From Ruminiclostridium cellobioparum subsp. termitidis CT1112 (GTDB lineage Bacteria; Bacillota; Clostridia; Acetivibrionales; DSM-1351), in contig NZ_AORV01000028.1 of the NCBI RefSeq assembly GCF_000350485.1, positions 1 through 64,000 on the forward strand: a stretch of 64,000 nucleotides of DNA, given 5' to 3'. The position numbers and the translations under genes are program-made. The notes beneath the pieces are model-generated. The model searched no databases and had not been told where the DNA came from. It worked only from the letters and a program-made list of their open reading frames with translations. This document shows, one piece after another, positions 8,992 to 18,020 of the stretch; within the stretch, counting starts at the first letter, position 1; every line of letters starts with the position of its first letter.

Positions 8992-9822
8992 TTACTGCAC
9001 GCTCAATTCCTCCACTGCCATCCGGTATTCCTTTTGAGTGACAGGCTTCCCATGCCATTGATTTTTACCCTCCATAAATGATATTCCTTTACCTTTTACG
9101 GTGCCGGCTATAATAATGGTAGGGCTTCCCCTGTGCCGCACCGCCAGGTCAAAGGCATCCGATAAAGCCGCAATATCATGTCCGTCAGCAGTGATCACAT
9201 TCCAGCCGAAGGAGGACCATTTGGCCTGCACATCACCAAGAGGCATTATGTCCCGTATTGTTCCGTCCAGTTGAACCCCGTTATTGTCAAGAATGGCAAT
9301 CAGGTTATCCACCTTATATTTGCCGGCACTCATGGCAGCTTCCCATATAATGCCTTCCTGGATCTCACCGTCGCCCAGCAGCACATAAACATGGCTGTTC
9401 CGCCTATTCAGCCTGTCGCTCAATGCCATGCCCACTCCGGCGGAGAGTCCAAGGCCTAGAGAGCCGGTAGAAAGCTCTATTCCAGGGGTCTTATGATAAC
9501 AGGGGTGCCCCTGCAAATGGCTGCCTGTTTGCCTTAATGTGTCTAAATCTTCAAGCTTGAAATATCCTCTGTGAGCCATATTGATGTAAAGCATGGGCGC
9601 GGCATGTCCTTTGGACAAAATCAGACGGTCCCGACCCTCCATATTTGTATGGGCCGGATCGATATTCATCTTTTCAAAGAACAGCAGTGCAAGTATTTCG
9701 GTACAGGACAGGGAACCGCCGGGATGCCCCGTCTGAACGGAATATAAAATATCTATGAGCTGCCTTCTGAACTTTTTGCATAACCCTGACAATTCCTCTA
9801 TTCTCGTTAATGATAGCGACAT
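8992..9822 (-). CDS. Transketolase, N-terminal subunit (split transketolase)
   Basis: This 276-residue protein is the thiamine-diphosphate-binding half of transketolase. It shows the substrate loop TGHPGGSLSCTEILALLFF near residue 31 and the TPP motif GDGEIQEGIIWEAAMSAGKY ending with LIAILDNNGVQLDG. Length and domain content match the small-subunit form common in Firmicutes and archaea. ATG 9822 follows AAGGAGG with good spacing. It lies 12 bases after the glycosidase gene and 42 before the C-terminal subunit, so translation is probably coupled. It transfers two-carbon units between sugar phosphates; the natural substrate in this locus is not shown. Confidence 0.9.
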   Translation of the reverse strand: MSLSLTRIEELSGLCKKFRRQLIDILYSVQTGHPGGSLSCTEILALLFFEKMNIDPAHTNMEGRDRLILSKGHAAPMLYINMAHRGYFKLEDLDTLRQTGSHLQGHPCYHKTPGIELSTGSLGLGLSAGVGMALSDRLNRRNSHVYVLLGDGEIQEGIIWEAAMSAGKYKVDNLIAILDNNGVQLDGTIRDIMPLGDVQAKWSSFGWNVITADGHDIAALSDAFDLAVRHRGSPTIIIAGTVKGKGISFMEGKNQWHGKPVTQKEYRMAVEELSVQ

Positions 9823-9834
9823 ATGTTTGCCTCC

Positions 9835-11595
9835 TTATAATTCTTCCAGGTACAGTCCCCAGTCACCTTCCCCCGGAAACTCAGGCAGAATTATACGGCC
9901 CATGTTGTCTGCACAGATAGTACCGGTTACCCTTCTGTCGGCTTTCCATTCACCTGTGACGGGATTAAACCACTCAATACAGTATGGCGCATTGGGTTTC
10001 AGCCCCCGGACCGTCCCCTGCAGGCATTCCTGCTCAAAATAGAGCAGCAGCATATCCCTTTTTGCAGTGGCTGCGCAGTATGCCCAGCCTTTGTAGCCGT
10101 CAGCCCTGCCCGACTTGTTAGGGGTTATCAGTTCGGAATCCGGTATCAGCTCCACATATCTGGCACCCGCACGGTCAACAAATCTCTTCAGGTTGTATAC
10201 AAGAGCACCTGAACGGTATTCCAGGACTTCCCACATCTTATACTTTGCATTTTTTTCAATATCACTTCCCCACATGCCTTCAATCCCATATATATATCCC
10301 CCAAAACCTCCGGACAGAAAACTTCCGTACATTCCCGAACGGCAGTTTAACTCAGCCTCGGCACTTCCTGTGGCGGGATTGTCATCGGGAAATCCCGGAT
10401 AATACGGCTCCCCGTTGATGGCAGGTCTGGCCGGCTCCGAATGGAATATTTCGGTCAAATACCAATAGTGGTCATGCTCCCTCCAGTTTCCGATCTGATG
10501 GAAGGTCAGCCAGCGGTTCTCCTCCGGGCCTCCGAAATTGCAAAGGGTCGAGGGAGCTGAATTGGTGCCCAGCAGTGTCCCGAACGGCGGATGGCCATAC
10601 TTGTCAACCACCATGTTGGCAGGCTCATTATATTCCCTGGGGAGAATCGTGTTTCCAATATAGTCAAAATGGATTGGACTGTACAGGCAGTTGTTTGCCT
10701 GGTATCTGGCAAATATGTATTGTATGTACCTTACATAGGAGTCGGGCCATCCGCAGTAACGCTTCCAGACCTGGCTCACATCCCTGCGGATCACTTCCAG
10801 AAACACTGTAAAGCCCTGTTCATTCAGATAATCAATCTTCCTGTCCAGATATTTAAAGTATTCGGGATTGATTTTATCAAAATCCGGCACAACATTTTCA
10901 TAGCCTTTAACCGTTCCCGGGAACAGGAAGGGCCTGCCGCCTTCATTGTGCATATCCTTTGCACTTCCTGAATCCATGTCCATCCACGCGGCGCGTATAC
11001 TTGTTTCAAATGCATCCTTCATTTTGATTTTTGGAGGCAGCCCGTCATTGGTCCAGGTGGGATGGCCCGCCAACATGGCAATACAGTTGTAGCCCTGTCT
11101 CCTGCGGTAAAGTACCATATCCTTGAAACCCATGTCCGGCCCTGCCGGGCGTTCAACAGCATCTTCATGCCAGGGATAGCGGTAGGTAGGCGCTGACCAC
11201 CAGGTATCCCCCAGCATAAAATACGGAGTTTTATCGTAATACTGGAAGCCCCGTCCGTTTTCAGCCGCAATGATCATTCCTCTCCTGCACGGATTGGCCC
11301 GTTTCTCTTCCTCGTTCCACTCCACGGCCGCTATACTGCCCTTATTTCCGTTCAGCCCCTGATCATCGGTATTTGAGCCGGAGCACCAGCTCCATTTGCC
11401 TGCTTTCATGGGAGCAATCCTTACTTTGAAGATCTTTCCCCCGTCCCAGAAGCCATAAACCTTTTTGCTGAAATCAGGTCCCTCAAGCAATACCCATACT
11501 TCCACCTCACAATATGGATTTGTATAATCGTTTTTTGCCTGTAATTCAATCTCTATCTTATCCCATACATGCACTTTGGATTCCTTCATTTTCAC
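9835..11595 (-). CDS. DUF5060/DUF4038 glycoside hydrolase, apiosidase-like (GH140-type)
   Basis: This 586-residue protein has an N-terminal beta-sandwich resembling DUF5060 (first 100 residues, with PMKAGKWSW) and then a (beta/alpha)8 DUF4038-type catalytic domain. Typical segments are YFMLGDTWWSAPTYR, GYNCIAMLAGHPTW, YSPIHFDYIGN and PAINGEPYYPGFP; the Glu of NGEPYY and an Asp upstream are the likely catalytic pair. A C-terminal beta domain ends in GEGDWGLYLEEL. No signal peptide is visible, so it probably acts in the cytoplasm on imported oligosaccharides. Start is GTG 11595 after GGGGAGG. Characterised GH140 members release apiose from rhamnogalacturonan II; this specificity is inferred from family resemblance only. 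Confidence 0.75.
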   Translation of the reverse strand: MKMKESKVHVWDKIEIELQAKNDYTNPYCEVEVWVLLEGPDFSKKVYGFWDGGKIFKVRIAPMKAGKWSWCSGSNTDDQGLNGNKGSIAAVEWNEEEKRANPCRRGMIIAAENGRGFQYYDKTPYFMLGDTWWSAPTYRYPWHEDAVERPAGPDMGFKDMVLYRRRQGYNCIAMLAGHPTWTNDGLPPKIKMKDAFETSIRAAWMDMDSGSAKDMHNEGGRPFLFPGTVKGYENVVPDFDKINPEYFKYLDRKIDYLNEQGFTVFLEVIRRDVSQVWKRYCGWPDSYVRYIQYIFARYQANNCLYSPIHFDYIGNTILPREYNEPANMVVDKYGHPPFGTLLGTNSAPSTLCNFGGPEENRWLTFHQIGNWREHDHYWYLTEIFHSEPARPAINGEPYYPGFPDDNPATGSAEAELNCRSGMYGSFLSGGFGGYIYGIEGMWGSDIEKNAKYKMWEVLEYRSGALVYNLKRFVDRAGARYVELIPDSELITPNKSGRADGYKGWAYCAATAKRDMLLLYFEQECLQGTVRGLKPNAPYCIEWFNPVTGEWKADRRVTGTICADNMGRIILPEFPGEGDWGLYLEEL

Positions 11596-11621
11596 ACTGA
11601 CCTCCCCTTATTTGATAACTG

Positions 11622-11999
11622 CTAAAACATACTTTCGTTATATAATATATAGTCGTCGGAAGAAGTTTTAGCTGAGAAGACCGAGGCTGTCACCAGCATT
11701 TCCTTTCCCGTATTCCTTACCTGATGCCTTGAATTGGCAGGAAAGAAAACCGCATCCCCTTTTACAAAATCCACAATTTCCCCGTCAATCCAGGCTTGTC
11801 CCTGCCCTTCAACAATGTAGATAACTTCCTCAATGTTTCTGTGAGCATGCAGCGGTTTGACTATAGCCTCAGGAAAGCAATGCATTATGGCAATACTCAT
11901 CTGATCCGCCCCAACGGTTCTGTCTGTTATGATCCATCTGAGATCCCTTCCTTCAAGATGTGCAGGTTCAACATCATTTAAAGAAACTTTCTTTTTCAT
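11622..11999 (-). CDS. Cupin-domain protein
   Basis: This 125-residue protein is a single small cupin. Cupin motif 1 appears as KPLHAHRNIEEVIYIVEG, with two His and a Glu as metal ligands, and motif 2 as GDAVFFPANSRHQVRNTG. Such proteins in sugar operons are isomerases, epimerases or ligand sensors; the exact role cannot be told. Start ATG 11999 follows AAGGGGGAG; a 15-codon upstream extension overlaps that site and is rejected. It is the first gene of the cupin, glycosidase and transketolase operon, 26 bases before the glycosidase. Confidence 0.82.
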   Translation of the reverse strand: MKKKVSLNDVEPAHLEGRDLRWIITDRTVGADQMSIAIMHCFPEAIVKPLHAHRNIEEVIYIVEGQGQAWIDGEIVDFVKGDAVFFPANSRHQVRNTGKEMLVTASVFSAKTSSDDYILYNESMF

Positions 12000-12245
12000 C
12001 CCGGCTCCCCCTTCGCGGTTGTTATTGTATGAAGTACCCGTCACCTTTGGAGATGGGTACTTCTATTATCACCTCTTATAAGTTGAGTATAGTTAATAAA
12101 TCAGATGAGATACAGAAACTACTTTAAGAAACTGTTATCAATTTTAATCTGTATAACTTAAGAGATTTTTACCGGGATAAAGTCTATAACTATTTTAAGA
12201 TATTTATAACTTTTTTAATAATGCTGTCCGATCCTCAAAAGTTGG
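12000..12245 (-). promoter_or_regulatory. Upstream region of the cupin operon with repeated AraC-like motif
   Basis: No gene lies here. Repeats of one AT-rich motif read TAACTATTTTAAGATATTT (12187-12205), TAACTTTTTTAATAATG (12207-12223), TAACTTAAGAGATTTTT (12154-12170) and AAACTACTTTAAGAAACTG (12116-12134). The first matches the motif before the transporter operon (4221-4239) at 17 of 19 positions. I read them as candidate YesN operators that coordinate the two operons. Confidence 0.42.
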
Positions 12246-12298
12246 ATAAAAAAAGAACTGCTGCCCTGATGAATAAAATTTATTCATTGTGCAACAGT
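12246..12298 (-). terminator. Rho-independent terminator of the GH38 gene
   Basis: Read on the minus strand, ACTGTTGCACAATGAATAAA pairs imperfectly with TTTATTCATCAGGGCAGCAGT and is followed by TCTTTTTTT. It lies 58 bases after the mannosidase stop codon and so separates that gene from the cupin operon. Confidence 0.8.
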
Positions 12299-12355
12299 CC
12301 CTTCAGGTTTTAATTAATATTCTTAATTTCCCATTACCGGCAAAAATGATTACCG

Positions 12356-15300
12356 CTAAATCAGCCCGATCTTGAAGGTTTTGATCTCATGGGGGTATAT
12401 TTCAAAGAACAGCGTGTTATCCCCGGTCTCAATTACTCCTATTTCCTTTTCCTCAAGATCGGTTTCGCAGGCATATCCAATGGTCTTGAAAAAGCTCAGG
12501 CTGGCAGCAGTCCTTCTGTTATGACATTCATACAGCCTTACGATCAGTTCCTGCCCATTCTCAGATTTTTTCACAGTATCGATTATTATATTTTTCCTGT
12601 TGACCGACACTGTGCTCATATTGGATGGAAGTGTTCCTTCATGAGCACCTTCCTGTACGGCATGCATCGGACAGTTCAGCCTGTAGGCCATGTGCATGGT
12701 ATTTGCGTCCTTCCAGTCTCCCGTATGCGGATAGAGTGAATAGACAAAGCGATGGAGCTCTCTGTCGGCATCCGGATTGGGCCAGATGGGTGATTTCAAA
12801 AGGCTGAGCCTCATAACACCGTCCTTGATATCGTAGCCATACTTGCAGTCATTGAGCAGGCTGACACCATAACCGTCCTCCGACAAGTCGGCCCATTTAT
12901 GGGCACATACCTCAAATCTGCCTATATCCCAGCTGGTGTTCCAGTTGGTAGGACGCTCGACGCTTCCAAACTGAATATCGTAGGTCGCCTTATCGGTGCG
13001 GACATCAACGGGGAATCCGGCTTTTAACAGTATCTGTTTCTCCTTCCAGTCGATTTCATTCACGAAATCAATCCGGGGTATATCATTATATAAGTACAAA
13101 TACTGTATGAGAGTCGAATCCATGAATTTCTTTTTAATCCTTATTGCCGCTCTTACGGGACCTTCTTCTATTACTCTGATTTCATCAACTTCATTGATTT
13201 CCCACATTTTTTCCTGGTAATATATATTGATATCCCAGGCGTCATATCTAAGGGGTTTATCCTCAAAAGCCTGGAGCACATTGCCCCTGGTTCCCGGTTT
13301 AAGTACTTCCCTGCGTTCAATTTTATCAAATATGGAAACGATATTTGCGCTGTCATCCAACCTTATTTCGAAAAATCTGTTTCCTGCCTTCTCCTGTGCT
13401 GCATATAGCTCAAAAGGCTGCTGCTCCGCCTTACGGCTGATGTAAAAAGTCTTATAACCGTTTGACGGCACCCCCTCTACGAAGGCAATAAGGCTCCCTT
13501 CCTCCGTTCTCTGAACCGGATAAACCTTGCCTTCGGCGTCCACAAGAGAAATACTGTCCTTTTCATAGGGCAAATCAAATTTAAGGATATCATCCCTGTC
13601 AAAACCCAGAGGATTAAAAGCTATGACGGCCCTATCCTCCAAATTAATCTTAGCTGTTATGTGCTTCATGGATTTATCCAGCAGCCGGTGACCTTCTGTC
13701 AGCAGCGCTTCATATTGTTCCTGTGACTCCTCATAAACTTCCTTGATGGAGGAGCCCGGGATGATATCATGAAACTGATTGAGCAGAACAGTCTTCCAGC
13801 AGTCTTCTATCTCCTCGGACGGATATGCCGCAGAGGGCTCCACCTGGCTTGCAAGCACGCTGAAACGTTCTATATCCAGCATCAGGAATTCACTTTTCCG
13901 GTTGTAGTATTTGTTTCTGGCCATTGAGGTGTATGTTCCCCGGTGGTATTCAAGATAAAGTTCCCCTACCCACCTGGGCAGTTTTGGGTTGCCCGCAACT
14001 TTTTTCTCCAGGCCTTCCAGATAATTTCCCACTGTTTCCATTTTGACAACCGGACACCCGGGAAGTCCCTTTTGCATTCTGGAGGAATACTCCAGGTCAT
14101 CCCTGGTTGGCCCGCCGCCGCCATCACCGTATCCGTAAGGTACAAGCACATCATCATTGATGTTTTTCTGCTGATACCTTATCCAGGCTCCCATAATCTG
14201 GGATGGGTTTATTTTAGCTTCATAAATGGTTCTGTGATTTCCTGACAAAACCTTGTCGTACTCGGCGGCCGTAAGAAAATATGTTAAAACCTCGGAACCG
14301 TCAATGCCTTCCCACATAAAGGTATCGTACGGCATCTTGTTATATTCGTTCCAGCTTATCTTGGAGGTAACAAAATACCTGATGCCGGACTTTTTCAATA
14401 TCTGAGGCAATGCGGCACTGTAACCAAAAACATCCGGCAGCCACAAGGTCCTGGAATCCACACCGAACTCCTCTCTTATAAAGCGCTTGCCATATAATAT
14501 CTGACGGATAAGAGATTCACCCGAGACAAGGTTGCAGTCGGCTTCGAGCCACATGGCGCCATCTATCTCCCATCTACCCTCTTTTACCCGCTCTTTTATC
14601 TCCATGTATACTTCCGGACGTTCTTCCTTGAGAAACTGGAGCAGTTGAGGCTGGCTTGCCATAAAAGAATAGTCGGGATAGTCCTTCATCAGGCTCAGGG
14701 CAGTGGTGAAGCTTCTGACCACCTTCTCCCTGGTTTGTTGCAAGGTCCACAGCCATGCCACATCTATGTGGGTATGACCCACACAACTGGCATATACAGC
14801 TTCATGCCCGCAGCTTTTTCCGTAAAATTCAGTTTTTAAAAAGGCTATGGCTCTTTCAACCGACTCATTGTATTGCTCCGAATGAGGTCTTCTAAAATCC
14901 AGCAGGTTCAAGGCCTGGTTCAGTATACTCAATGTGTCGACCCGTCTCTTGTCCTCCTTTTCAAGAAAACCGGCAACTTCAAAGGGAACGGCCAAATCAT
15001 AATAGAGCTGTTCCGTTGCCCTGTCAAGTGCTGCAATGCTCGCTTGCAGCACTGCTTTCACATCGCTCATTCCTGCGTAGGCATGCATATCTACACGGTG
15101 ACCTTCCCCCGCTTTTGCGTTTTGGTCAATGAGAATTTCAGTATGATTCACATCCAGGCCCTGCTTCAATACCCCGTCCAGATAGACCAGAAATTGAGGG
15201 TTGACTGCATCCCATTCCCCTTCACGTCCTGTCTTTATTCTAAAAACCACATTGCAGTTATTAAGACTTTCCGGAATGGTGAACAGAAGCTTGAACCAGT

Positions 15301-15493
15301 ACCGCTGATCCTTGCCCCCCCAGCTGTCACCACTTTTGAATTCCGTCCATTCCTGTCCGTCGGCTTCGGCTTGTGACGCACATTTAAAATCGCCCTTTTT
15401 AATGAGTACTTTATGTACAGGCTCAATTTTATGATAAATGCAATTCTTTAATTCCTTTAAAAATCCCTCTATTCTTTCCTGCTCAAAAAACAT
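12356..15493 (-). CDS. Alpha-mannosidase, glycoside hydrolase family 38
   Basis: This 1,045-residue enzyme has the GH38 layout: an N-terminal extension, the catalytic domain beginning near residue 230 with VGHTHIDVAWLWTLQQTREK (zinc ligands in HTHID), the nucleophile Asp near 355 in WLPDVFGYSAALPQIL, the central three-helix region and a long beta-rich C-terminus. Length fits bacterial and vacuolar class II mannosidases (about 1,000). No signal peptide is seen, so it should trim mannose from imported glycans in the cytoplasm. It is a single gene with its own terminator, and upstream of it lies a divergent small membrane-protein gene. Confidence 0.93.
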   Translation of the reverse strand: MFFEQERIEGFLKELKNCIYHKIEPVHKVLIKKGDFKCASQAEADGQEWTEFKSGDSWGGKDQRYWFKLLFTIPESLNNCNVVFRIKTGREGEWDAVNPQFLVYLDGVLKQGLDVNHTEILIDQNAKAGEGHRVDMHAYAGMSDVKAVLQASIAALDRATEQLYYDLAVPFEVAGFLEKEDKRRVDTLSILNQALNLLDFRRPHSEQYNESVERAIAFLKTEFYGKSCGHEAVYASCVGHTHIDVAWLWTLQQTREKVVRSFTTALSLMKDYPDYSFMASQPQLLQFLKEERPEVYMEIKERVKEGRWEIDGAMWLEADCNLVSGESLIRQILYGKRFIREEFGVDSRTLWLPDVFGYSAALPQILKKSGIRYFVTSKISWNEYNKMPYDTFMWEGIDGSEVLTYFLTAAEYDKVLSGNHRTIYEAKINPSQIMGAWIRYQQKNINDDVLVPYGYGDGGGGPTRDDLEYSSRMQKGLPGCPVVKMETVGNYLEGLEKKVAGNPKLPRWVGELYLEYHRGTYTSMARNKYYNRKSEFLMLDIERFSVLASQVEPSAAYPSEEIEDCWKTVLLNQFHDIIPGSSIKEVYEESQEQYEALLTEGHRLLDKSMKHITAKINLEDRAVIAFNPLGFDRDDILKFDLPYEKDSISLVDAEGKVYPVQRTEEGSLIAFVEGVPSNGYKTFYISRKAEQQPFELYAAQEKAGNRFFEIRLDDSANIVSIFDKIERREVLKPGTRGNVLQAFEDKPLRYDAWDINIYYQEKMWEINEVDEIRVIEEGPVRAAIRIKKKFMDSTLIQYLYLYNDIPRIDFVNEIDWKEKQILLKAGFPVDVRTDKATYDIQFGSVERPTNWNTSWDIGRFEVCAHKWADLSEDGYGVSLLNDCKYGYDIKDGVMRLSLLKSPIWPNPDADRELHRFVYSLYPHTGDWKDANTMHMAYRLNCPMHAVQEGAHEGTLPSNMSTVSVNRKNIIIDTVKKSENGQELIVRLYECHNRRTAASLSFFKTIGYACETDLEEKEIGVIETGDNTLFFEIYPHEIKTFKIGLI

Positions 15494-15547
15494 AATACCT
15501 CCATAACATTACGTCATTGTACATATGAAAATAAAAAGTGTTACCTA

Positions 15548-15576
15548 TTGTAACTTTCAGTGCTGCACAGTATAAT
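15548..15576 (+). promoter_or_regulatory. Sigma-A-type promoter
   Basis: TTGTAA at 15548-15553 and TATAAT at 15571-15576 are separated by 17 bases. The transcript would begin near 15583 and reach the small membrane-protein gene at 15610 after AAAGGG. Confidence 0.65.
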
Positions 15577-15609
15577 TAAAGTCACAATAAAAGCCAAAGG
15601 GTGTTTCAT

Positions 15610-15957
15610 ATGAAATCAAGCCTCATTCATGACTTAATCAAATGTATTAAAATTGCCTTTTATATTGCCTCCGGAGCTGCGGTATTTTTTACTTTGATTT
15701 ATCTCATTTTCTATAATAACGGCGATGCCAATATATTTGTGTTTATAAAAAATAGTCTATATTATATCGGTTGTTTTGGCTTTTTAATAAGTGCTGCTTT
15801 TTTTATCAAACGGGACGGTACCAGGCCTTTGCATCATGAAGAGCAATGGAAAAAGCATTTTTACAGTTTCAATCTGGGTTTTGTAGTTATGTGGATCAGC
15901 CTTTTCATCTGCATCTTCGGTATGCTTATCCAGCTCATTTTGGAAGTCCTGTTGTAA
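15610..15957 (+). CDS. Small hypothetical membrane protein
   Basis: This 115-residue protein has three predicted membrane helices: residues about 12-34 (IAFYIASGAAVFFTLIYLIF), 50-67 (YYIGCFGFLISAAFF) and 92-113 (LGFVVMWISLFICIFGMLI). A polar loop with KRDGTRPLHHEEQW lies between helices 2 and 3. I do not recognise a named family. The start at 15610 follows AAAGGG with eight-base spacing; a GTG nine bases earlier overlaps that site. It is a single gene on the plus strand between two minus-strand operons, with a good promoter just upstream. Confidence 0.7.
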   Translation: MKSSLIHDLIKCIKIAFYIASGAAVFFTLIYLIFYNNGDANIFVFIKNSLYYIGCFGFLISAAFFIKRDGTRPLHHEEQWKKHFYSFNLGFVVMWISLFICIFGMLIQLILEVLL

Positions 15958-15984
15958 ATTCTGATAACTTTATCACAACACCAG

Positions 15985-16992
15985 TCAATATAGGTGACAG
16001 GAAACAAAATGCCCGGGTCCGACCTCTTTTAATTCGGGCCTTTTTTCACTGCATACAGCTTTTGCATAACGGCACCGGCTCCTGAATCTGCAGCCCGGTT
16101 CCGGATTGATGGGACTTGGTATATCTCCCTCCAGCACCACCCGCTGTTTATTTTTCTCGGCCTCAGGATCAGGAATCGGTATTGCCGATAAAAGGGCCTG
16201 AGTGTACGGATGCAACGGATTTTTATACAACTCGGCGCTGGTTGCAAGTTCTATAAGACATCCAAGGTACATTACGCCTACTCTGTCAGAAATATGCTTT
16301 ACCATGGACAGATCATGGGCAATAAACAGGTAGGTCAGATTAAGCTCTCCCTGCAGCTTGATCAGCAAATTGACTATTTGTGCCTGTATGGAAACATCCA
16401 GCGCTGAGATAGGCTCATCACAGACAATAAATTTGGGATTTATGGCCAGAGCCCTTGCAATGCCTATTCTTTGCCGCTGCCCTCCCGAAAATTCATGAGG
16501 AAATCTTCCCGCATGCTCTTTGTTAAGGCTGACAAGATTCAGCATTTCATATATCCGTTCCTGTCTTTCCTTATGCATATATAAACCATGTATATCCATA
16601 CCCTCGGCTATGATGTCCGACACAGTCATTCTGGGATTCAGGGAAGCATACGGGTCCTGAAAAATAATTTGTGCATTCCTTTTAAAGTCCTTTTTCAACT
16701 GCTTGTTCATCGTCGAAGTATTGTTTCCCTCAAAAAAAACATCTCCGCCCGTGGCTTCATAAATTCCCAGCAAAGTCCTTCCGCAGGTGGTTTTGCCGCA
16801 TCCTGATTCTCCCACAAGCCCCAGAGTTTCACCTCTGCAAATATCAAAGGACACATCATCCACGGCTTTTAAAACACCGCTCCTGACATTGAAATATTTC
16901 TTTAAATGCTTCACTTCAACCAGCCTGTCCTTGCCTGGCTGCCCTTGCCCCTTTGCTGTGTTGTCTGCCGGCAGATTCATGTTTTCAGCCAT
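15985..16992 (-). CDS. oppF: Oligopeptide/dipeptide ABC transporter ATP-binding protein (OppF/DppF type)
   Basis: This 335-residue cytoplasmic ATPase carries Walker A (GLVGESGCGKTTCGRTLL), the signature FSGGQRQRIGIARAL, Walker B FIVCDEPISALD and the switch His in LFIAHDLSMVKH. The oligopeptide-transporter C-terminal extension has four cysteines (CRFRSRCRYAKAVC and SCHLY), which bind an iron-sulfur cluster in studied homologues. Start ATG 16992 follows GAGGTGAG; the gene overlaps the OppD-type stop by eight bases, indicating translational coupling. It is the last gene of the opp operon. Confidence 0.93.
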   Translation of the reverse strand: MAENMNLPADNTAKGQGQPGKDRLVEVKHLKKYFNVRSGVLKAVDDVSFDICRGETLGLVGESGCGKTTCGRTLLGIYEATGGDVFFEGNNTSTMNKQLKKDFKRNAQIIFQDPYASLNPRMTVSDIIAEGMDIHGLYMHKERQERIYEMLNLVSLNKEHAGRFPHEFSGGQRQRIGIARALAINPKFIVCDEPISALDVSIQAQIVNLLIKLQGELNLTYLFIAHDLSMVKHISDRVGVMYLGCLIELATSAELYKNPLHPYTQALLSAIPIPDPEAEKNKQRVVLEGDIPSPINPEPGCRFRSRCRYAKAVCSEKRPELKEVGPGHFVSCHLY

Positions 16993-18010
16993 CCTGCTCA
17001 CCTCTTATCCCTTCTGCTATATTTATTTTCGGGGCCTGACTGTGCTGAAGCCAGCAGGAGGCCTCATGTGTACTGCTGATTTTAGTTACCCCAGGCATCT
17101 GTTCCCGGCATATTTTCATACAAAATTTACATCTGCCGGCAAAAGCACAGCCTGCCGGAGGCGCCAGCAAATCAGGAGGTGTCCCGTATATGGAAGCCAG
17201 TTGGACCTTGCTTTTCAGGTTAAGGCCCGGAACGGCATTCAACAGTGAATTTGTATAAGGATGCCGTGCATTTTTAAACACTTCGTCAACCGTTCCTTTT
17301 TCTATTATCTGGCCTGCGTACATTACTATAATGTTCCTTGCCATGCCGGCAACAACTCCCAGGTCATGAGTAATAAGCATGACAGCGGTATCAAACTGTT
17401 TCTGTATATCCTTTAAAAGCTCAAGTATCTGAGCCTGTATTGTCACATCCAGGGCAGTTGTGGGCTCATCGGCAATCAAAAGTCTGGGATTGCAGGCCAA
17501 TGCTATGGCAATCATGATTCTCTGCCTCATGCCCCCTGAAAATTGATGGGGATATTCATTTACTCTCTCCCTGGAATTTGGGATATTAACAACTTCAAGC
17601 ATTCGCACTGCCTCATTTAAAGCCTCCGATCTGCTCATATGCCTGTGGACCATCAGATTTTCCATAATTTGTTTTCCGACTTTGGTTGTAGGATTGAGTG
17701 AAGTCATGGGGTCCTGAAAGATCATGCCTGCTTCTGCACCTCTGAATTTTTGCCATTCCTTATCCGAAAATTTTAAAATATCCTTCCCCTTGTAAAGAAT
17801 ACTGCTGTTTTCTTTAATATCACCCGGCGGTGTGGGAATAAGGCCCATTATGCTTTTTGACGTGACGGTTTTTCCGCAGCCCGATTCACCTACGATGGCC
17901 ACTGCTTCACCACTGTCTATGGAAAAGGAGACGTCCCTTACTGCCTGTACTTCCCCTGCATATGTATGAAATGAAACTCTGAGATTTTTTACTTCCATCA
18001 ATTTTGTCAT
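16985..18010 (-). CDS. oppD: Oligopeptide/dipeptide ABC transporter ATP-binding protein (OppD/DppD type)
   Basis: This 341-residue ATPase is partner to the OppF-type subunit. It has Walker A (AIVGESGCGKTVTSKSIM), signature FSGGMRQRIMIAIAL, Walker B LLIADEPTTALDVT and LITHDLGVVAGM. The C-terminal cysteine-rich oligopeptide domain reads CAFAGRCKFCMKIC. Start ATG 18010 (MTKLMEVKNL) follows AAGGGGG; an 18-codon longer frame is not supported. It lies ten bases after the OppC-type gene and overlaps the OppF-type gene. Confidence 0.93.
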   Translation of the reverse strand: MTKLMEVKNLRVSFHTYAGEVQAVRDVSFSIDSGEAVAIVGESGCGKTVTSKSIMGLIPTPPGDIKENSSILYKGKDILKFSDKEWQKFRGAEAGMIFQDPMTSLNPTTKVGKQIMENLMVHRHMSRSEALNEAVRMLEVVNIPNSRERVNEYPHQFSGGMRQRIMIAIALACNPRLLIADEPTTALDVTIQAQILELLKDIQKQFDTAVMLITHDLGVVAGMARNIIVMYAGQIIEKGTVDEVFKNARHPYTNSLLNAVPGLNLKSKVQLASIYGTPPDLLAPPAGCAFAGRCKFCMKICREQMPGVTKISSTHEASCWLQHSQAPKINIAEGIRGEQDG

Positions 18011-18020
18011 AGCGTCCCCC

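Noticed and set aside
14873-15376. Plus-strand open frame (167 codons) opposite the GH38 gene
   Set aside because: Antisense to clear mannosidase sequence, with no ribosome binding site and no recognisable motif.
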